Assembly (NCBI RefSeq): GCF_014839805.1
Contig: NC_051117.1
Coordinates: 1,178,001-1,242,000, forward strand
Reading direction: 5' to 3'
Source: Manduca sexta
Taxonomy: Eukaryota; Arthropoda; Insecta; Lepidoptera; Sphingidae
Length of the DNA: 64,000 nt
Position 1 is the stretch's first letter, and each line of letters starts with the position of its first letter. A model generated the notes under the pieces. The model saw only the letters and a program-made list of their open reading frames with translations. It was not told where the DNA came from and ran no database searches. A program made the position numbers and the translations under genes. Below, in pieces: positions 25,314 to 37,535 of this stretch.

Positions 25314-25974
25314 TAACTAAAGATTGACAATGCTTGTACAGTTACCAAAATACTGTCTACTCTTAAATGCAAACGTATCTAAAAATAATTGCAGCATACA
25401 TTTTATACTAAATCTCGGAAGGAAAGCAACTATATCTCCAACGGACTCATTGGGGTCGTATGTGACCCATAAACAGCTTTGAATAATCAAGGACAGGGGC
25501 GCGCGCACGTGTTTTACGGTTCGCATTAGTCTTGCTGAGTTATTGTTTCATCGTGCATAATTGCTGATGGCGGGTTGGGCTGTTTCTGATATTAAAGGAT
25601 CATGAATTGCCAAGATTGTGTTTTGGGAAATATTTCCGTATCACTCAGTTACTTAGTATTGGAGGTAAAGTTTCGAAGTTATTTAAATCCGTTCCCAAAC
25701 TAGTAACTAATTGGCGTGGCAACTGTAGCGTTAGTCTTTTGTAGTTTTATGTCTTCATCAAATTATATAACTGTTCAAGGAACTACGTAACATACATAAA
25801 CCATTATCAATAATTGAACGATAGATATAAACTCACGATTAGATTGATCATGTCACATCATAAAGAAACTAACCATCCATTCCGAATCTTAACAGCCGAC
25901 GGGGATTCATTAAATCTTGCGAGCAAAAACAAGGAAACAATTTCACCCCTCAGTAATACGTGCATTATTAAACC
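25314..25974. other. AT-rich DNA downstream of the mariner
   Basis: No repeat or exon is recognised. A 69-codon minus frame at 25317-25526 is unassigned and probably incidental. Confidence 0.5.
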
Positions 25975-26200
25975 CTTGCAAAGATGGCTCGGGGGTGGTG
26001 CGAGGGCGAAAGGGGGTGTTGGCCAGCAGCCCGGCGAGTTGCCAACGGCATCCGGGTTGAGTGTCATTGAATGGCAAGCAATCAGGCCGGTTGAGTGTTA
26101 TGTCCGTCGGACTCTGTGGAGTCGGGGTATCTTTGATCCGGTGTCTTGGGGTCAGCGGCGACCCGTTGTAGCAGCGGAGGGTTGTTTGAAACACTTTATT
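25975..26200. other. GC-rich patch with open frames on both strands
   Basis: About 225 bp are GC-rich (GGCTCGGGGGTGGTGCGAGG near 25986). They contribute the GC-rich half of a 138-codon + frame starting at a TTG (25814) and two minus-strand frames. No domain is recognisable and the two strands are equally open, so composition explains the frames. A non-coding exon, a conserved element or an unknown repeat remain possible. Confidence 0.35.
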
Positions 26201-28704
26201 GCAAAGGATTTACAGTGTAAAATTAAATGATAGTAAAGTGCGTCTGTCAATATCATAGAAATGTGTACTTTAATATTATTGTAAGACGTTAAATAAATGA
26301 AGTATTTGTTAATGTTGATCTTTGTATAGTTTAAGGAAAAGTGTTCTGTGTTCTTTAAATGGAGCCGCTTGAAACGCGCACTCAAGACATGTGAAATCTT
26401 GTAAGTGATAACTTTGGTTCGCTATTTAGTAATTATTATATAACGAAGTGTGACATAGTGAAGCTGTTTGTGTATTTTAGTAAATTACCATAAGTTTCTA
26501 GAATCAATATGAACATAGAGTTTGTTTTCAAAACATTCGACACACAAAACTTATAACAATTTAGTAACTAATTCTCCTTACAGACGTCACTAACGCAACC
26601 ATCTTGGCCATAATCACTAGCCGTGGCATTTTAACTGTCCACATCATTATGCAGATTGCAGTGAAGGGTACCGTGACGTCAGCACACCGCCGGCCCTATT
26701 GTCCCACGGTGTAACTGCGGGTCATTTAGAAACGTCACAAACATCATTTATTCAACGCGTGCAACAATCCAATAGTTTAAGCAGCCTCTACAAGTGTGAG
26801 TTTGAAATTGTCGATGCTTGTACGAGCGTGTGAAGCGTCCTGTGTGGCGACGTGAAAGTACATAAATGACTGTTTTCTTTGATTTACTTTCTCGTCCTTT
26901 TTTTACATACAAGGAATCGTGACTTCAGATTGCAATGAAGGATTTACTGCTACCTTTGTACGTCGTTATTTATACGTGTCTTCGAATAATTCATTGCATA
27001 TGTAAATTTTGATAATGCTTCCTCCATCAGCGATATATCCACAAAATATTTCCAAAGCAAAACGACAAACATACCCCATCGGTTCTCAAACATTTCAAAG
27101 CGCCCGCACCCTAGAAACGTTCGACAAACGACCTTCATTCGTTATGTCGACATGTATTTTGTTATGATAAAATGTTCCATTTACCCGATTTGTCTGCTTG
27201 AAATACTGCCCCTTATACACCATCCCTCCTTTCCCCACCATGAATGTCTTGTGTAAAGTATCGCGTGTCCAGTTGTTTGCGACCTTGCGTCATCCGACGG
27301 CGACCTATACTCGTGTGATCGATATATTTGTCATCTAAAAGGCTTGGGAAGTGTTTCGTTTGATCTGAAAAGTTTGCATTGTTTTGTGTCTGATGGATTT
27401 TGAGATACAAAGGTGTTACGTTGGATTAAGAATGGTTGAGGGTGCTGTGATAGGGGTTTTATCAAACGTTATGATACGGTTCAAAGGATTGTCTGTTTAA
27501 ATATAGGTTCGAATTGTGCTATTGAAAAGTGTAATGAAAAGGTTTTTTATTCAGTAACTTCCAAATTCTTATCAAGAATCCTTTCAATTTGGTTTAAAAC
27601 TACCAAAATGGTTTTTGTTAGGTGTTCACTTCAAACGTCAACTACTCCTGCCGTAGAAATTAACAATTAGACCTAACAGAACAATTAATTCGGAATTCGT
27701 CATCACTTTTATCTCTCATCTTAATTGGAGTAATATCTCGTTGTCTATTGATTCCCTGGTTCTACTTGGATTTAATTATCTACAAGCACTTCGAAGATCC
27801 TTTTGCAATTATTGTAACATCGTTGTTATGATACTTTGTCGAAACGACGTGTCGTCTCCTCGGTAATTTAATTTTTGATTTAGAATGTAAGTCGATTTAG
27901 AATTCGATTTTTTGTATTAAAAATAAGAAACTAAAGTATGTTTACAAATATGTACTTATTTTTCTTTGTCGTGTTTTGGATTCAGTCAGTACGCGCTATG
28001 CAATATTTTCTAGATTCAGAAATTGCGTCTGAGATTCCATCAACGCTTCGTCATTGTCATCTTTCATTGCATTGCAGCTGACGTCACTATCAAAATCCAA
28101 TCTTACTAAATCATTAAAGTCAAAATTAAACATCTGAGCGTCTCCGACCCTCATCCTTCTCCAATATAATCCTCAGCACCCCAATGCTCCAGTTTAATTA
28201 TGCACCGTCCGTAATGTGCACCCGTCAAGAACTGACGGTGCCGTAAATATTACCCCCCAACTGATGCGACCACCCGGCCCGTGCAAATGTGCCCGTTTCG
28301 ATGTTTGTACTGTCCATTGTTGATTTTATTGTGTGTGCATTCGACGATATGAATTTTTAAATATCGATAATGGCTGTTGTTATTTTTTGTGTTTAATAAA
28401 TAGTCAAATGTATCATATTGAATAGTGCATAGTTAAATATAGGACATCGCGGATACAAAAAACACCGTAATCAGTAGTGGGTACAGATAAAAATGTAAAA
28501 CATTATCCTCAATTGTGACGAATATTTATTTAGGCGTAAATCGCGTCGCTGTCTTGATGAGTATTTTAATTTCGACCTGCACAATTAATTGCATATAATT
28601 TTAGTCTATTGTCTCATAGTTGAATGTTATTTACTTACCTCATTCTCCCAATGTAACCATCTCATCATTTCCAACATAACTAACAAAAACTGTCCTTGTT
28701 TCAG
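26201..28704. other. Intron upstream of the calcium-pump coding exon
   Basis: Mostly AT-rich. It contains CRE octamers at 26674-26681 and 28079-28086 and a moderately GC-rich, non-repetitive block at 28185-28300 (CACCCGTCAAGAACTGACGG). The acceptor polypyrimidine tract TGTCCTTGTTTCAG ends at 28704. No coding frame is supported. Confidence 0.5.
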
Positions 28705-28912
28705 AGCTAGAGGGTTGTCGGGCTTGGTGCGGGCGGCGGCCGCGAGCCCGGCACCATGGCCACCGTGGAAGGGCGGCCGGCGCAGTATGGCGTCTCGCTG
28801 CGGCAGCTGCGCGAGCTGATGGAGTCGCGCGGCGCCGAGGGGATGGCCAAGATCAACGCGCTCGGCGGGCCGCAGGAGATATGCAAGAAACTATACACTT
28901 CACCGACAGATG
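28705..28912 (+). other. PMCA: PMCA exon carrying 5' UTR and translation start
   Basis: The exon is bounded by acceptor TGTCCTTGTTTCAG (AG at 28703-28704) and donor GTGAGT (28913-28918). Its first 51 nt are 5' UTR, which implies at least one upstream leader exon. A TAG at 28708-28710 lies in frame 16 codons before the ATG, so the protein cannot extend further upstream in this frame. GC content jumps sharply at the acceptor, in contrast to the AT-rich introns on both sides. Confidence 0.85.
28756..28912 (+). CDS. PMCA: Plasma-membrane Ca2+-transporting ATPase, first coding exon (partial)
   Basis: This exon encodes the cytosolic N-terminus of a P2B-type ATPase. The pump uses ATP to export Ca2+ across the plasma membrane and is regulated by calmodulin. 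The 157 nt give 52 codons plus one base, a phase-1 donor. The protein begins MATVEGRPAQYGVSLRQLRE and continues with LMESRGAEGM and ends CKKLYTSPTD. This corresponds closely to the conserved insect PMCA start (Met-Ala-Thr..., GRPAQYG, LRQLRELM-like block, CKKLYTSP). ATG sits in CACCATGG, a strong Kozak context, and an in-frame stop lies upstream. The catalytic DKTG motif and the ten membrane helices belong to later exons outside this window. Reading through the donor meets a TAG after the fourth codon, so retained intron would terminate early. P-type ATPase identity is confident; PMCA rather than another P2B paralogue rests on this N-terminus alone. Confidence 0.9.
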
Positions 28913-30180
28913 GTGAGTTCTAGATATAGTTTATTTAAAACTAATGCTCCCAGAGACTGAGAGTCGCCGAGCTTCACTGGTGTCATAAAAAACGTGCCAT
29001 CGACGATCCTTATAGGAGTTGCAGTTGCAGATGTGAAAGCGTGATATTCTATAGATGTAGTTTATAATCATGGAGCGTTATACAATTTAATAGAATTTGA
29101 AACAAATTTCACACGAAAACATGCTAGTTTCGGACCAGTATAACAAGAAATAAGACTAGTATATAGCAGACTGTTACACCGTACCCAATAATAGCGTACA
29201 ATTTATGACTTTGTTTACGATATTAAGTTAGAAACAATATAGAAGGTAGAATTTTTCTTTTTACCTTAAATCTGAACATATCCCGTGGTAGCGTGGTAAA
29301 TCTAGCTTAAAGAGTTAAAGAGTACAAAATACATACTGAATTCAATTCTCCTGAACACTCCAAACAAATACTATATCCGCTTTGACGTCCACTAAACGCA
29401 GTCTGATAAAAGCTTGAATACGTGTGCTGTCTGGTCTCTACGGATCCTCATAAATTATTTATGAAGCTTTCATTTGAACGATGTTTTATTGTGCTCTTTT
29501 TACTTCGAAACATGTTAGGACAATTGAAGAGACAGAGAAATATGAAAGCTTAGTCATCTAAATATTTAAATATGGGAGTAACTGACGTTATAGTAAGTTA
29601 ATCGCAGTCATAATTAAAGACATTGGAAGCCGAAGATCACTTGGAAAGACACTAAGATTCTAAAAATATTTACAACAAAAGGCAGATGAAGGAAACGAAG
29701 TCTATTTACAAAAGGCTTGCAATAGATAGAAAAAAAAACAAACTACAATAGACATAAGCTCTTTCGAGGTTATCATAACAAATGTAAAATCAGTTAAAAT
29801 CACATGTAAATCAAACCTTTGTTTATTCTTGTGGAACCTTCGTATATTTGATTCATAATTCATGCCAAGGGACGCAAACAACAATTAGTGTTCCGTTATT
29901 AATGGAAAATCGTTTGATTGAACGGTAGGCTAAAACAGTTGCTATGAAATACATTATGATGCCTCCGCTATTATTGAAGATAGGACTGACGTCATCATCA
30001 CTGACGTCTACAAGCAACAATAATATGGATTAATTTGAGGATAGAGAGAGACATGTTACAACTAAACAATTTGGTTATTAGAAAATGAAATCTTAACATA
30101 CTGTTGTAGTGATTATTGACATTACAGATGTTTAGGAAAATTAAAATGAGTTAGAACATTCACGATGACGACTTGTCAAT
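28913..30180 (+). other. Start of the long first coding intron
   Basis: Begins with the consensus donor GTGAGT at 28913. The DNA is AT-rich with no assignable frame. A CRE octamer at 29987-29994 is followed 15 bp later by a one-mismatch copy (TGACGTCT at 30002), a tandem pair. Confidence 0.6.
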
Positions 30181-30182
30181 AA

Positions 30183-30285
30183 GTTTTTTTTTATCCGTGG
30201 ACGGTAAAGGAACTCCACTGCATCTGATGGTAGTTGGAGTAAGATCACACCAGCAAAGTATCACTTGTCTTACAAGAAATAAACT
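30183..30285 (+). repeat. Probable lepidopteran interspersed repeat fragment
   Basis: The wording TTTTTTTTATCCGTGGACGG, then CACTGCATCTGATGGTAG, TTGGAGTAAG and a later ACAAGAAATAA resembles a repeat I know as common in moth and butterfly genomes ('...ACTGCACCTGATGGTAAGTGG...'). Class is uncertain. The 60-codon frame crossing it is incidental. Confidence 0.4.
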
Positions 30286-32570
30286 TTGTAAAGATATTTT
30301 GAATAATTTTCACGTAATTTCTGTGAACCAGCGAGTATTAACTAGTGTACCATAATAGTATTCTACGTGAATTCATTAATATTAAAATTTAATATAATAT
30401 TCATTTCAGTACATACAACAGACTATAAAATTAAAATAAATACTATTTTTAATTACCTCGGCATTCTACTGTCCATAATACACACTTGTCGCACTCTAGA
30501 AGAATTTAATTAAGTTAATTAAAAAAGCTTTCACGTTGCATCGTACTAGAAAGATTTCCGGATGAAAGTATAGATTCGCCGTTTTATATTTTAATATTTT
30601 TTACTTTCTTTTACATTCGTCTAAAGTTATGCTATCCGTTCCTTATTAAATACATTTAGAACCAATAGTGACAATCTACTTCTTATCTATTTTCTTTATG
30701 TCTTCTATTCGATTCAATTTCGAAATCATACTTTATTTCTGGCCTCATTTGATCCAATGTTTTACCCATCTAATTAAAAACATTATCAAAGCTGTTCCAT
30801 AATCAATTTCGAGTTTTCAGTTCACTGAACCTCGTAACTCGTTTATAACCAACATTATTTCGCCAAATTTCTGAATTATACATAACCAATTACATAATCG
30901 GCAAACTTCGTCAATTTACGTCGTGAGTCATCGTCTAACACGCTTTGTGGCTTTTGCAACTAGTTTGGCTTGTAATACTTTAGTTGTAGATACTTGAGTT
31001 AGTAAAAGGTGCCTTAACCAGATCCTGTATAGAAGAATACAAATGTTATGATAAATACATACGAAGTTTTACATAATTGCAGCAAATGTAAATAGTTTTA
31101 ATATTGTATCCTTTCTATTTGAATTCAAATAAATCGAGAAGTAGGAGAATTTGTATGTTCAGTAGTGCGGAACGGATTATAAGGTTAGAAGATATTTCTT
31201 TTCGTAATAAAATAGATATCTAAAGTTGGTTTTGCGCTGTCACCTATTGCTGCCCTATTGCTGCCTATAAGCTGCCCGTGATGTCATTCGTCTAAATAAA
31301 TACGTACATTTCATTTGCAGTTATCCGTTTTGGTATTCTATATGCGACGCGTGTGATGTCCATATTTGGACAATGAGTCCGTCGACTGTTACCCGTCCTC
31401 GTCTAATATAGTCCTTCTCCTTCAAATACAATAACACCTTTAGACATTTATACATGTAATAATTAATTGTGGTCCTTGTTTCATCAAGAAACTTCTCAAT
31501 ATTTAGAGTGCACCTTCAAGAGATGACTTCGCATCGCATTGATATCAGTATCGTAAAGTTTCGTGAAATTTATAATTAGGATTTGATACAGACAACAATC
31601 GTTATAAAATTCAAATTCATACTAACATTATTTACTAGTCTGTGCTTATATTTCGACGTATATTTAACACATCGATTATTACGAGTATTTTCTCGTTTCC
31701 AACAGTCGATCTAAGTTACCTTCAATAGCTCTTCACATCTATTGCTTATAATGTTTCTGTGTTCACTAAAAGTTCACAAACAATAACATATTATGCGGGG
31801 AACAATCGTTTTCAGACGTCCTCAAAGACGTTTTATAAATAAAACTGGGCGAAATGTCCCGATTTTTCTATATCTATTTTTGTTCGGGCGAAACGTTTCG
31901 ATACACAAATACACCTGAGGACGGGGACGTAGTTGGTTTATGAATCGGGGTGTTAAATTTTGCAGGAGTCATGGAAATTTCTAATAGCGTTTGTTTCTAA
32001 TACTTCGCGTTGTATAACTGCGGTTAGATGTATAGCGGTCATTATCAGCATCACGTATCAAGCCAGCTTTCCGGCTCGTTGCATCTAGTAACTGTTATCG
32101 TAGTTTTATTATTTTGTATATAGTAAACACAAAGAACAACTAGCAAGTTGTACAATATTAAAATAATGGTCGCCGTTCTGTCTCATTTCAGCTACAAAAA
32201 TTTGGGTTGGTAAAAATTCACACTATACGTTACTTAAATCCGTCCACGTCAGTGTATTTCCGTTGGCTCATATATTCTTTCACAGTTCAGTGCAGTAACC
32301 TTTGCCGACCGACTCGCTTTTGCGACCGATAGTTTTCAGAATAAGTTATTTATAGTCTTTTGAGCTTAAAATTGGTTTCGCGCTGCGAATGCGGTTCAGG
32401 CTTTTAACAAATGTTCATTTCTGTTTGATATATATTTCATGTTGAAATACTACCATAAATATGATTTTATTGAAACAGGAAAGATTTTTTATCCGAAATG
32501 GCTACTACGAATACCCTTTTTATAAAACCCATTACTACCGTACGTTCTAACGTAGAAAAATATCAGCTCA
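30286..32570. other. AT-rich intron DNA
   Basis: No exon was found. A small tandem duplication (CTATTGCTGCC twice, 31244-31265) is present. Otherwise featureless to my reading. Confidence 0.5.
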
Positions 32571-32785
32571 TAAATCTGGCGGCGTAGGTCCGCCCGGATA
32601 ACATGTGACGTGACGTCACACGGTATCTGGGTATAGTTAGGTTGCCGCAGATAAATCCCCAGGAGATGGACCCGGCACGTGAGCTCCCTGCCAACGCTGC
32701 CGGCCCTCGCGTGATATTTTGTTAGAGTACGTGCACAGGTTGGGGAATTTACCCGCTTTGCCCGGGTAAAGTGATGTATGGAGGT
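32571..32785. other. GC-rich patch with CRE
   Basis: About 215 bp of GC-rich DNA include overlapping CRE half-site and full site, TGACGTGACGTCACAC (full octamer 32611-32618). Minus-strand frames of 64 and 102 codons cross it without recognisable domains. Candidate intronic enhancer. Confidence 0.35.
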
Positions 32786-35440
32786 ACGATTTTCCATTTT
32801 GCCGAACCGAGAACATAATTACTGCAAGCATAGTGCTTAGAAATGCTATTTTCCACTACATTTTACCAGTAAATTTTCAATAGCTTGATACAAAAACATT
32901 CATATCAAACCTGTACATTTTGATACACAATCGATACCCAAAAACACGAACAAATCACAGCCGTATTTCAAAATCGACACGAAAATAGGCTACAAGATGT
33001 CGAGTATATTTCACTCGGTATTTATTGTCGAGTGGCTACCGTTCGGTATGGAACCCAATGGTTTGTGACATTATCGTTGAAGCTATCGGCAAAATGTCGC
33101 GATAGAAATCTGCGAGAATAGAGCTCGCTCATCGTTGTTGTTTGTTGCGGGAAATAAAGGTGGAAATGTAACCTAATCGATTGGTTAGTTTTTTTGTCCC
33201 AGTTTGAATCTTAAACCGTCTTGTATGCGTAATTAAAGATTTAAATATGAACTAAAATGAATTACTGGTTGTCATCAATAAGTCTATCGATTGGAATATT
33301 TAAATGTTCGTTAAAGCATTCAACGAATGAGATCACGATGTGTTCCCATTCTTCATTTTGTTGAACTCAATTTCAGCCTGTATTGTCCTATTGTTCTAGC
33401 TATAAGAACATATTACATAACTTACCAACTTGCTTATCCTCTACTTATCTTAGACTTATTATAACTGTGACATTATAAGCCATATTCATGTTGTCATTTT
33501 ATACCTCTATTACTGCAACGTTTACACGAATATCGTCTCTATCTTCAACAGAAACAACACAAACGTACTTTTCCACACCATTACAGCCTAATTGAGACGT
33601 AACAATCGAAAACGTACCAGATAAAAGCGCCTCATACCCGGCCAACGTAAACATTCGAAATTAAAGTTTTCATAGCGCACTGTCAGAAGACAATGCCGTA
33701 ATATCCTAGCGGCTGACGCGAGATTAGCATTCTGTAAACACAGTCACCCCGGTCTTTGGACGGCTTTGTCTTTGTGGTTTTGTACGACAGGCGTTTTGAA
33801 ACCGATGTGGAGTTTCAAATAAAACTGTTTGAACGGTTTTGTTTGCGTTTCGGGGGTTTGGGGTATTTGTGAGTTAATTATTACTGGCCATGCAACAAGT
33901 AACTCGTGTAATTGGTACTGAGTTTTTTGTAGACATGTCTTTGAAAGAGTAGGATGATGGGCGAACTATATTTGATAACTATGAACAGAATTCTACCGTC
34001 GAATTTGCTACTTTTTTAGCTAGTCATTTAAAATTATTTTTATCATAATCCTTGCACATAGTCATGTACTATAATCATTCCCATAATGGAACTACATGAT
34101 ACAGAAATCTAAGCAGAAACTTACATAATATCTCCTATCTAAATATACGTTCGTCTGCATGTAATAAAGCATGATTCATCTCACATAGTAGAATCTTGAA
34201 GTGGCTTGGCCTCAGCGGCCTCGCATTGAAACTAATTGTAATGCGCGTTCCCTGCGCGTCGTAATCACTTGCACTCTAGTTGTTTCACGTAATCTTTATG
34301 CTGTGTATTTATAGTTGCTATCCCTTTGTACGGGAAGTGGATGTACCATGTTTAGATTATCCTTCAATATAACTCGTAGCGTAAACATTTTATCAAATAT
34401 TTCAACATTAACTTTCATAACGTCAACATTTTATAATTTCCCTTTCACTAATCTAAAATTAACACTAAGGTAATTCATATAAATCGCGCAAATGTTTAGA
34501 TTAACTGCAAGTTTTATGAATAATGTGGCAGATAAATGTGTATGGAGTTTGGTTTTGAACAAGGCAATGTATGTATCATAGCATACAACATCAATAGCCT
34601 TGAATTTGAAGCTTTATAATTTGTAGTACTTTGAACCTCAGTTGTTACCATTGTCTAGTAATCTCTAGGTTTTAGTTCCCATTTAGGATGATCAAGTTTC
34701 CATGAAATCAATGACACAAGGTATATTTAAGGATGTTCCCCATGGGAATCATCAAAAAGTGGGTGGATTTAAATTTCCAGTAGACTAGTCACGTGTTCTG
34801 AATGAAGTGAAGCAAAAACAATCCAGTACAAACATAAGTAACGTAAATATCATTCGTTGATTTACTGTATTTATTTTTACAACGGTAATTTATCGATCGG
34901 TATCGGGTAATGGATCATTAAAATGATTTGTACTACTGCATAGTTTGTTTGTACTGTGCAATTAAGTGTTTTAACGTCTTGGAAAAATGAGGACGAGTGA
35001 TGATAATACGGTTGGGTTTGTTAGTTTGATTGCTATATATTTTGTTGTAGTTACTCTTATATAAATGCCGGAAAACGTATAATTATTATGGCCTTTATGG
35101 TATGCGCATCTTTATAAAAGTTTTTGACTATCTTTTAGAAATTTGTTCCTTCTTTTCGCACATAACACAAGATTTATATACGATGCGTTTTTTTTTTTTG
35201 TAGATAAAAAGATCCAGAAAAAGACGAAGCTCCTCCCTCGGGATCAATTTATACAATATTAACCGAGTCAATCGGCAACTCGCTGCAATATCATCCAATA
35301 TTTACGACGGTATAAAATTTTTATTAATATAATTTAGACGCGAGGAGTCATTTCGGATTTATAATATATCGTTATTTTATTGAGCGCATTTGTATTCATT
35401 GGTTTAATTTGAAATTATTTTTAGAATGTTACTGTAGGAT
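32786..35440. other. AT-rich intron DNA
   Basis: No supportable exon or repeat family. A strong T-run acceptor-like site at 35188-35203 is discussed under rejected items. A short GC-richer stretch with GGCCTCAGCGGCCTCG lies at about 34209. Confidence 0.5.
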
Positions 35441-35454
35441 AATGTTTAGTATCT

Positions 35455-35515
35455 GTGGTGCATTGGATGAGCCAGCTTTGAGTCAAGTGGATGTGGGTTC
35501 GAACTAAACATCGAA
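35455..35515 (+). repeat. tRNA-like promoter remnant (possible SINE head)
   Basis: TGGTGCATTGGATGAG (A-box-like) is followed about 37 bp later by GGGTTCGAACT (B-box-like), the spacing of a polymerase III type 2 promoter. No cloverleaf can be folded with a proper acceptor stem, so this is not a tRNA gene. A decayed tRNA-derived SINE is the best guess. Confidence 0.25.
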
Positions 35516-37137
35516 ATAAATTATTATAAATCCGAACGCCCTAAGTCTTACGAGATACGTGCCAAATTTGCGCATCATCACCATCCCAAGCTTTATATAA
35601 CATCTAAGTATTGTACCCAATTTTTTTTAGAAATTTTCCCAAACAATCCAGATATTTAAACCAGAAAAGGCATTTTATCCACTGAACACTTGTGCGAAGT
35701 AACCGCGTACCAAATTCAACACAGGCGCGGCTGTGGTATTGATCAAGCCGGTTCAACGTACCGCCAGTCTCGTTCGGCGGGCTGTACCTTTGTATTCGGC
35801 TAAGGAACATGCCGCCGACACGTTAATCAATTCTTTTGAATAGATGGAATTAGCACGGGTAATAGTTAGGCGGAGACGGATGAAATGTGGAATACTAGGT
35901 TTTGCTCGGAATTCCATCCGCGTAAAACCTTTACCGAAATAAAAAGGGAGATGAATTTTTTTGGTAGAATCCACAACATAGTCAGTGTGCCAAATTTCAT
36001 ATATTATCTTCACAAACTTTACCGTACGTCTCTTCAATTCAAGATTGTCACGTCTAAATGCCTTTCCATACTCGGAACCTAGTTAAATATTATAACATGT
36101 AATACTTTTATATTATTTCGTAGTATAATATAAATTCCAAAGCGATTCGAAGAAAGCCGCGTAAAGAGACGCCGACGAAATTTCGGCTAATCTTGACGTG
36201 ACCTCATTACTTGACGCATGTCGGAGGCACCATGAACTGACGGGCAACTTATTAGGCCTCCTTAGAGACAGGTTAAAAATTGTTACTTGCCAAACTTAGG
36301 TAGTACGGAGGTTTGATAGACAGCGATTAACGGGGAATTATCCACTCTTGAAATAATATTTAATTCCGGTTCATCCCTCGGTGCTTGAGCGTATCGTCTT
36401 TGGGATTGGATGGTTTTGGGTTTGATTCCAATATCAGGAATAATTTTATACGGGTCTAACAAGATGTTTTGGACATGGCATTCGACGAATGTAACGCTAA
36501 CAGGTAGCTGATCATAAAAACAAACCAAAATTGTCTGAGCAAAATACGTCAAAGTGGCCCTCGACCTCACACTGAAAACATAAGGCCGAAGTGATTGCGA
36601 TGAACTGTTTATGTTGATCAAACATTCTCTACATTAAATAGAACATAATACCGCAGTATACGGAAATAAACTTCACCTAGTTAAATGAATAATTCAAAGA
36701 CAAACACGTCTATCAGCCTGTCAGGGTTAAGACAACAATTAAAATGGCGGTGATATTATTATCTCATGCGGGGAGATAAAGCGAAATTGCTTGTAAGATG
36801 CAGGCGAAATTCTAAGAATAGCTCAATCAAAAATTAGTGTCAGCATTGTAGATTTTGTGGGATGACATAAGCGGTTAATTGGGGTTAAATTCCGTCCACA
36901 TTTAACGCTCTAAATGGCTTATTAAGATTTGTCCTTATTTAATTGGCGTTCCTTGTATGTTGTCAGTTGGCTTGCCAGATCCTTCTCACCTCTAGACAGT
37001 TCTCAGTAACAAAAGTTCTTAATTACAAAGTAATTATTAAAGGGCGTTAGTCACGCAATATAGGATGGTAAATTTCGTAATGACGGTGTGGTATTGCCTA
37101 CTTCTTACAGTATGTTAAACGTGCGTTACTTGTGGTG
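35516..37137. other. Intron DNA with mixed composition
   Basis: Frames of 94 and 112 codons on the minus strand (35753-36037; 36283-36621) have no recognisable domain. A B-box-like GGGTTTGATTCC near 36419, in a moderately GC-rich stretch, may mark another eroded SINE. No exon is supported. Confidence 0.4.
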
Positions 37138-37535
37138 CGAGAGCTGCGATAGCCTAGTTGGGTGTCGAACGGAATCCCAAGAGCACACACCTCTGACATG
37201 TGTATACTTGTTTTACCAGTGAACGCAAACAACGTTAGGAACCCTGCGTACCTGATAAGTTCTCTATAGGAATTTTGATGGTGTGTCTAGTCTACGTCGC
37301 CGGTGGACGCTGGATGAGGAGAGCGGAGGACCGAGCAACGTGGCGCGCTCTAGGGGAGGCGTATGTTCAGCAGTGGACAGTTGTAGGCTGATGAGATGAG
37401 ATGAGATGAGTGTAGTCTACCAAATCGCACTAGGCCAGCGTGGTGAACTATGAGCTAACCCTTCTCAGTAGTATAGGAGGCCCGTGCCCAGCAGTGGAAT
37501 AGTATATAATACAGGGCTGATGTTATATTATATAC
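37138..37535 (+). mobile_element. Lepidopteran SINE-like repeat, split by a LINE tail
   Basis: The left part (37138-37293) reads GAGCTGCGATAGCCTAGTTG, then GCACACACCTCTGAC, then AACCCTGCGTACCTGATAAG. The right part (37413-37535) continues ACCAAATCGCACTAGGCCAG, CGTGGTGAACTATGAGCTAA, CCCTTCTCAGTAGTATAGGA, GGCCCGTGCCCAGCAGTGG. Together these follow the order of a common lepidopteran interspersed repeat ('...GATAGCCTAG... GCCAGCGTGGTG... CTAACCC...'). The two halves are interrupted by the insertion at 37294-37412. Family naming is from memory. Confidence 0.65.
37294..37412 (+). mobile_element. 5'-truncated RTE-like LINE 3' end, nested insertion
   Basis: This 119-bp insertion starts ACGTCGCCGGTGGACGCTGG, contains CTCTAGGGGAGGCGTATG and TTCAGCAGTGGACAG, and ends in a (GATGA)n microsatellite (GCTGATGAGATGAGATGAG). 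That is the hallmark tail of RTE-type non-LTR elements. It is flanked by TAGTCT at 37288-37293 and 37413-37418, probably a target-site duplication of 6 bp or slightly more. Severe 5' truncation is normal for target-primed reverse transcription. Confidence 0.7.

Noticed and set aside
25814..26230. 138-codon + frame spanning a GC-rich patch
   Set aside because: Starts at TTG, its first half is AT-rich with no motif, and opposite-strand frames are equally open.
28589..28898. 76-codon + and 63-codon minus frames over the PMCA exon
   Set aside because: These are shadows of the true reading frame starting at 28756.
35188..35310. Very strong acceptor-like T-run followed by TAG and a short open block
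   Set aside because: In the phase required by the PMCA exon it reaches a stop after 19 codons and shows no PMCA-like sequence. The downstream donor (GTATAA) is weak.
35455..35515. Possible tRNA gene
   Set aside because: A- and B-box-like motifs exist, but no acceptor stem or anticodon arm can be formed.
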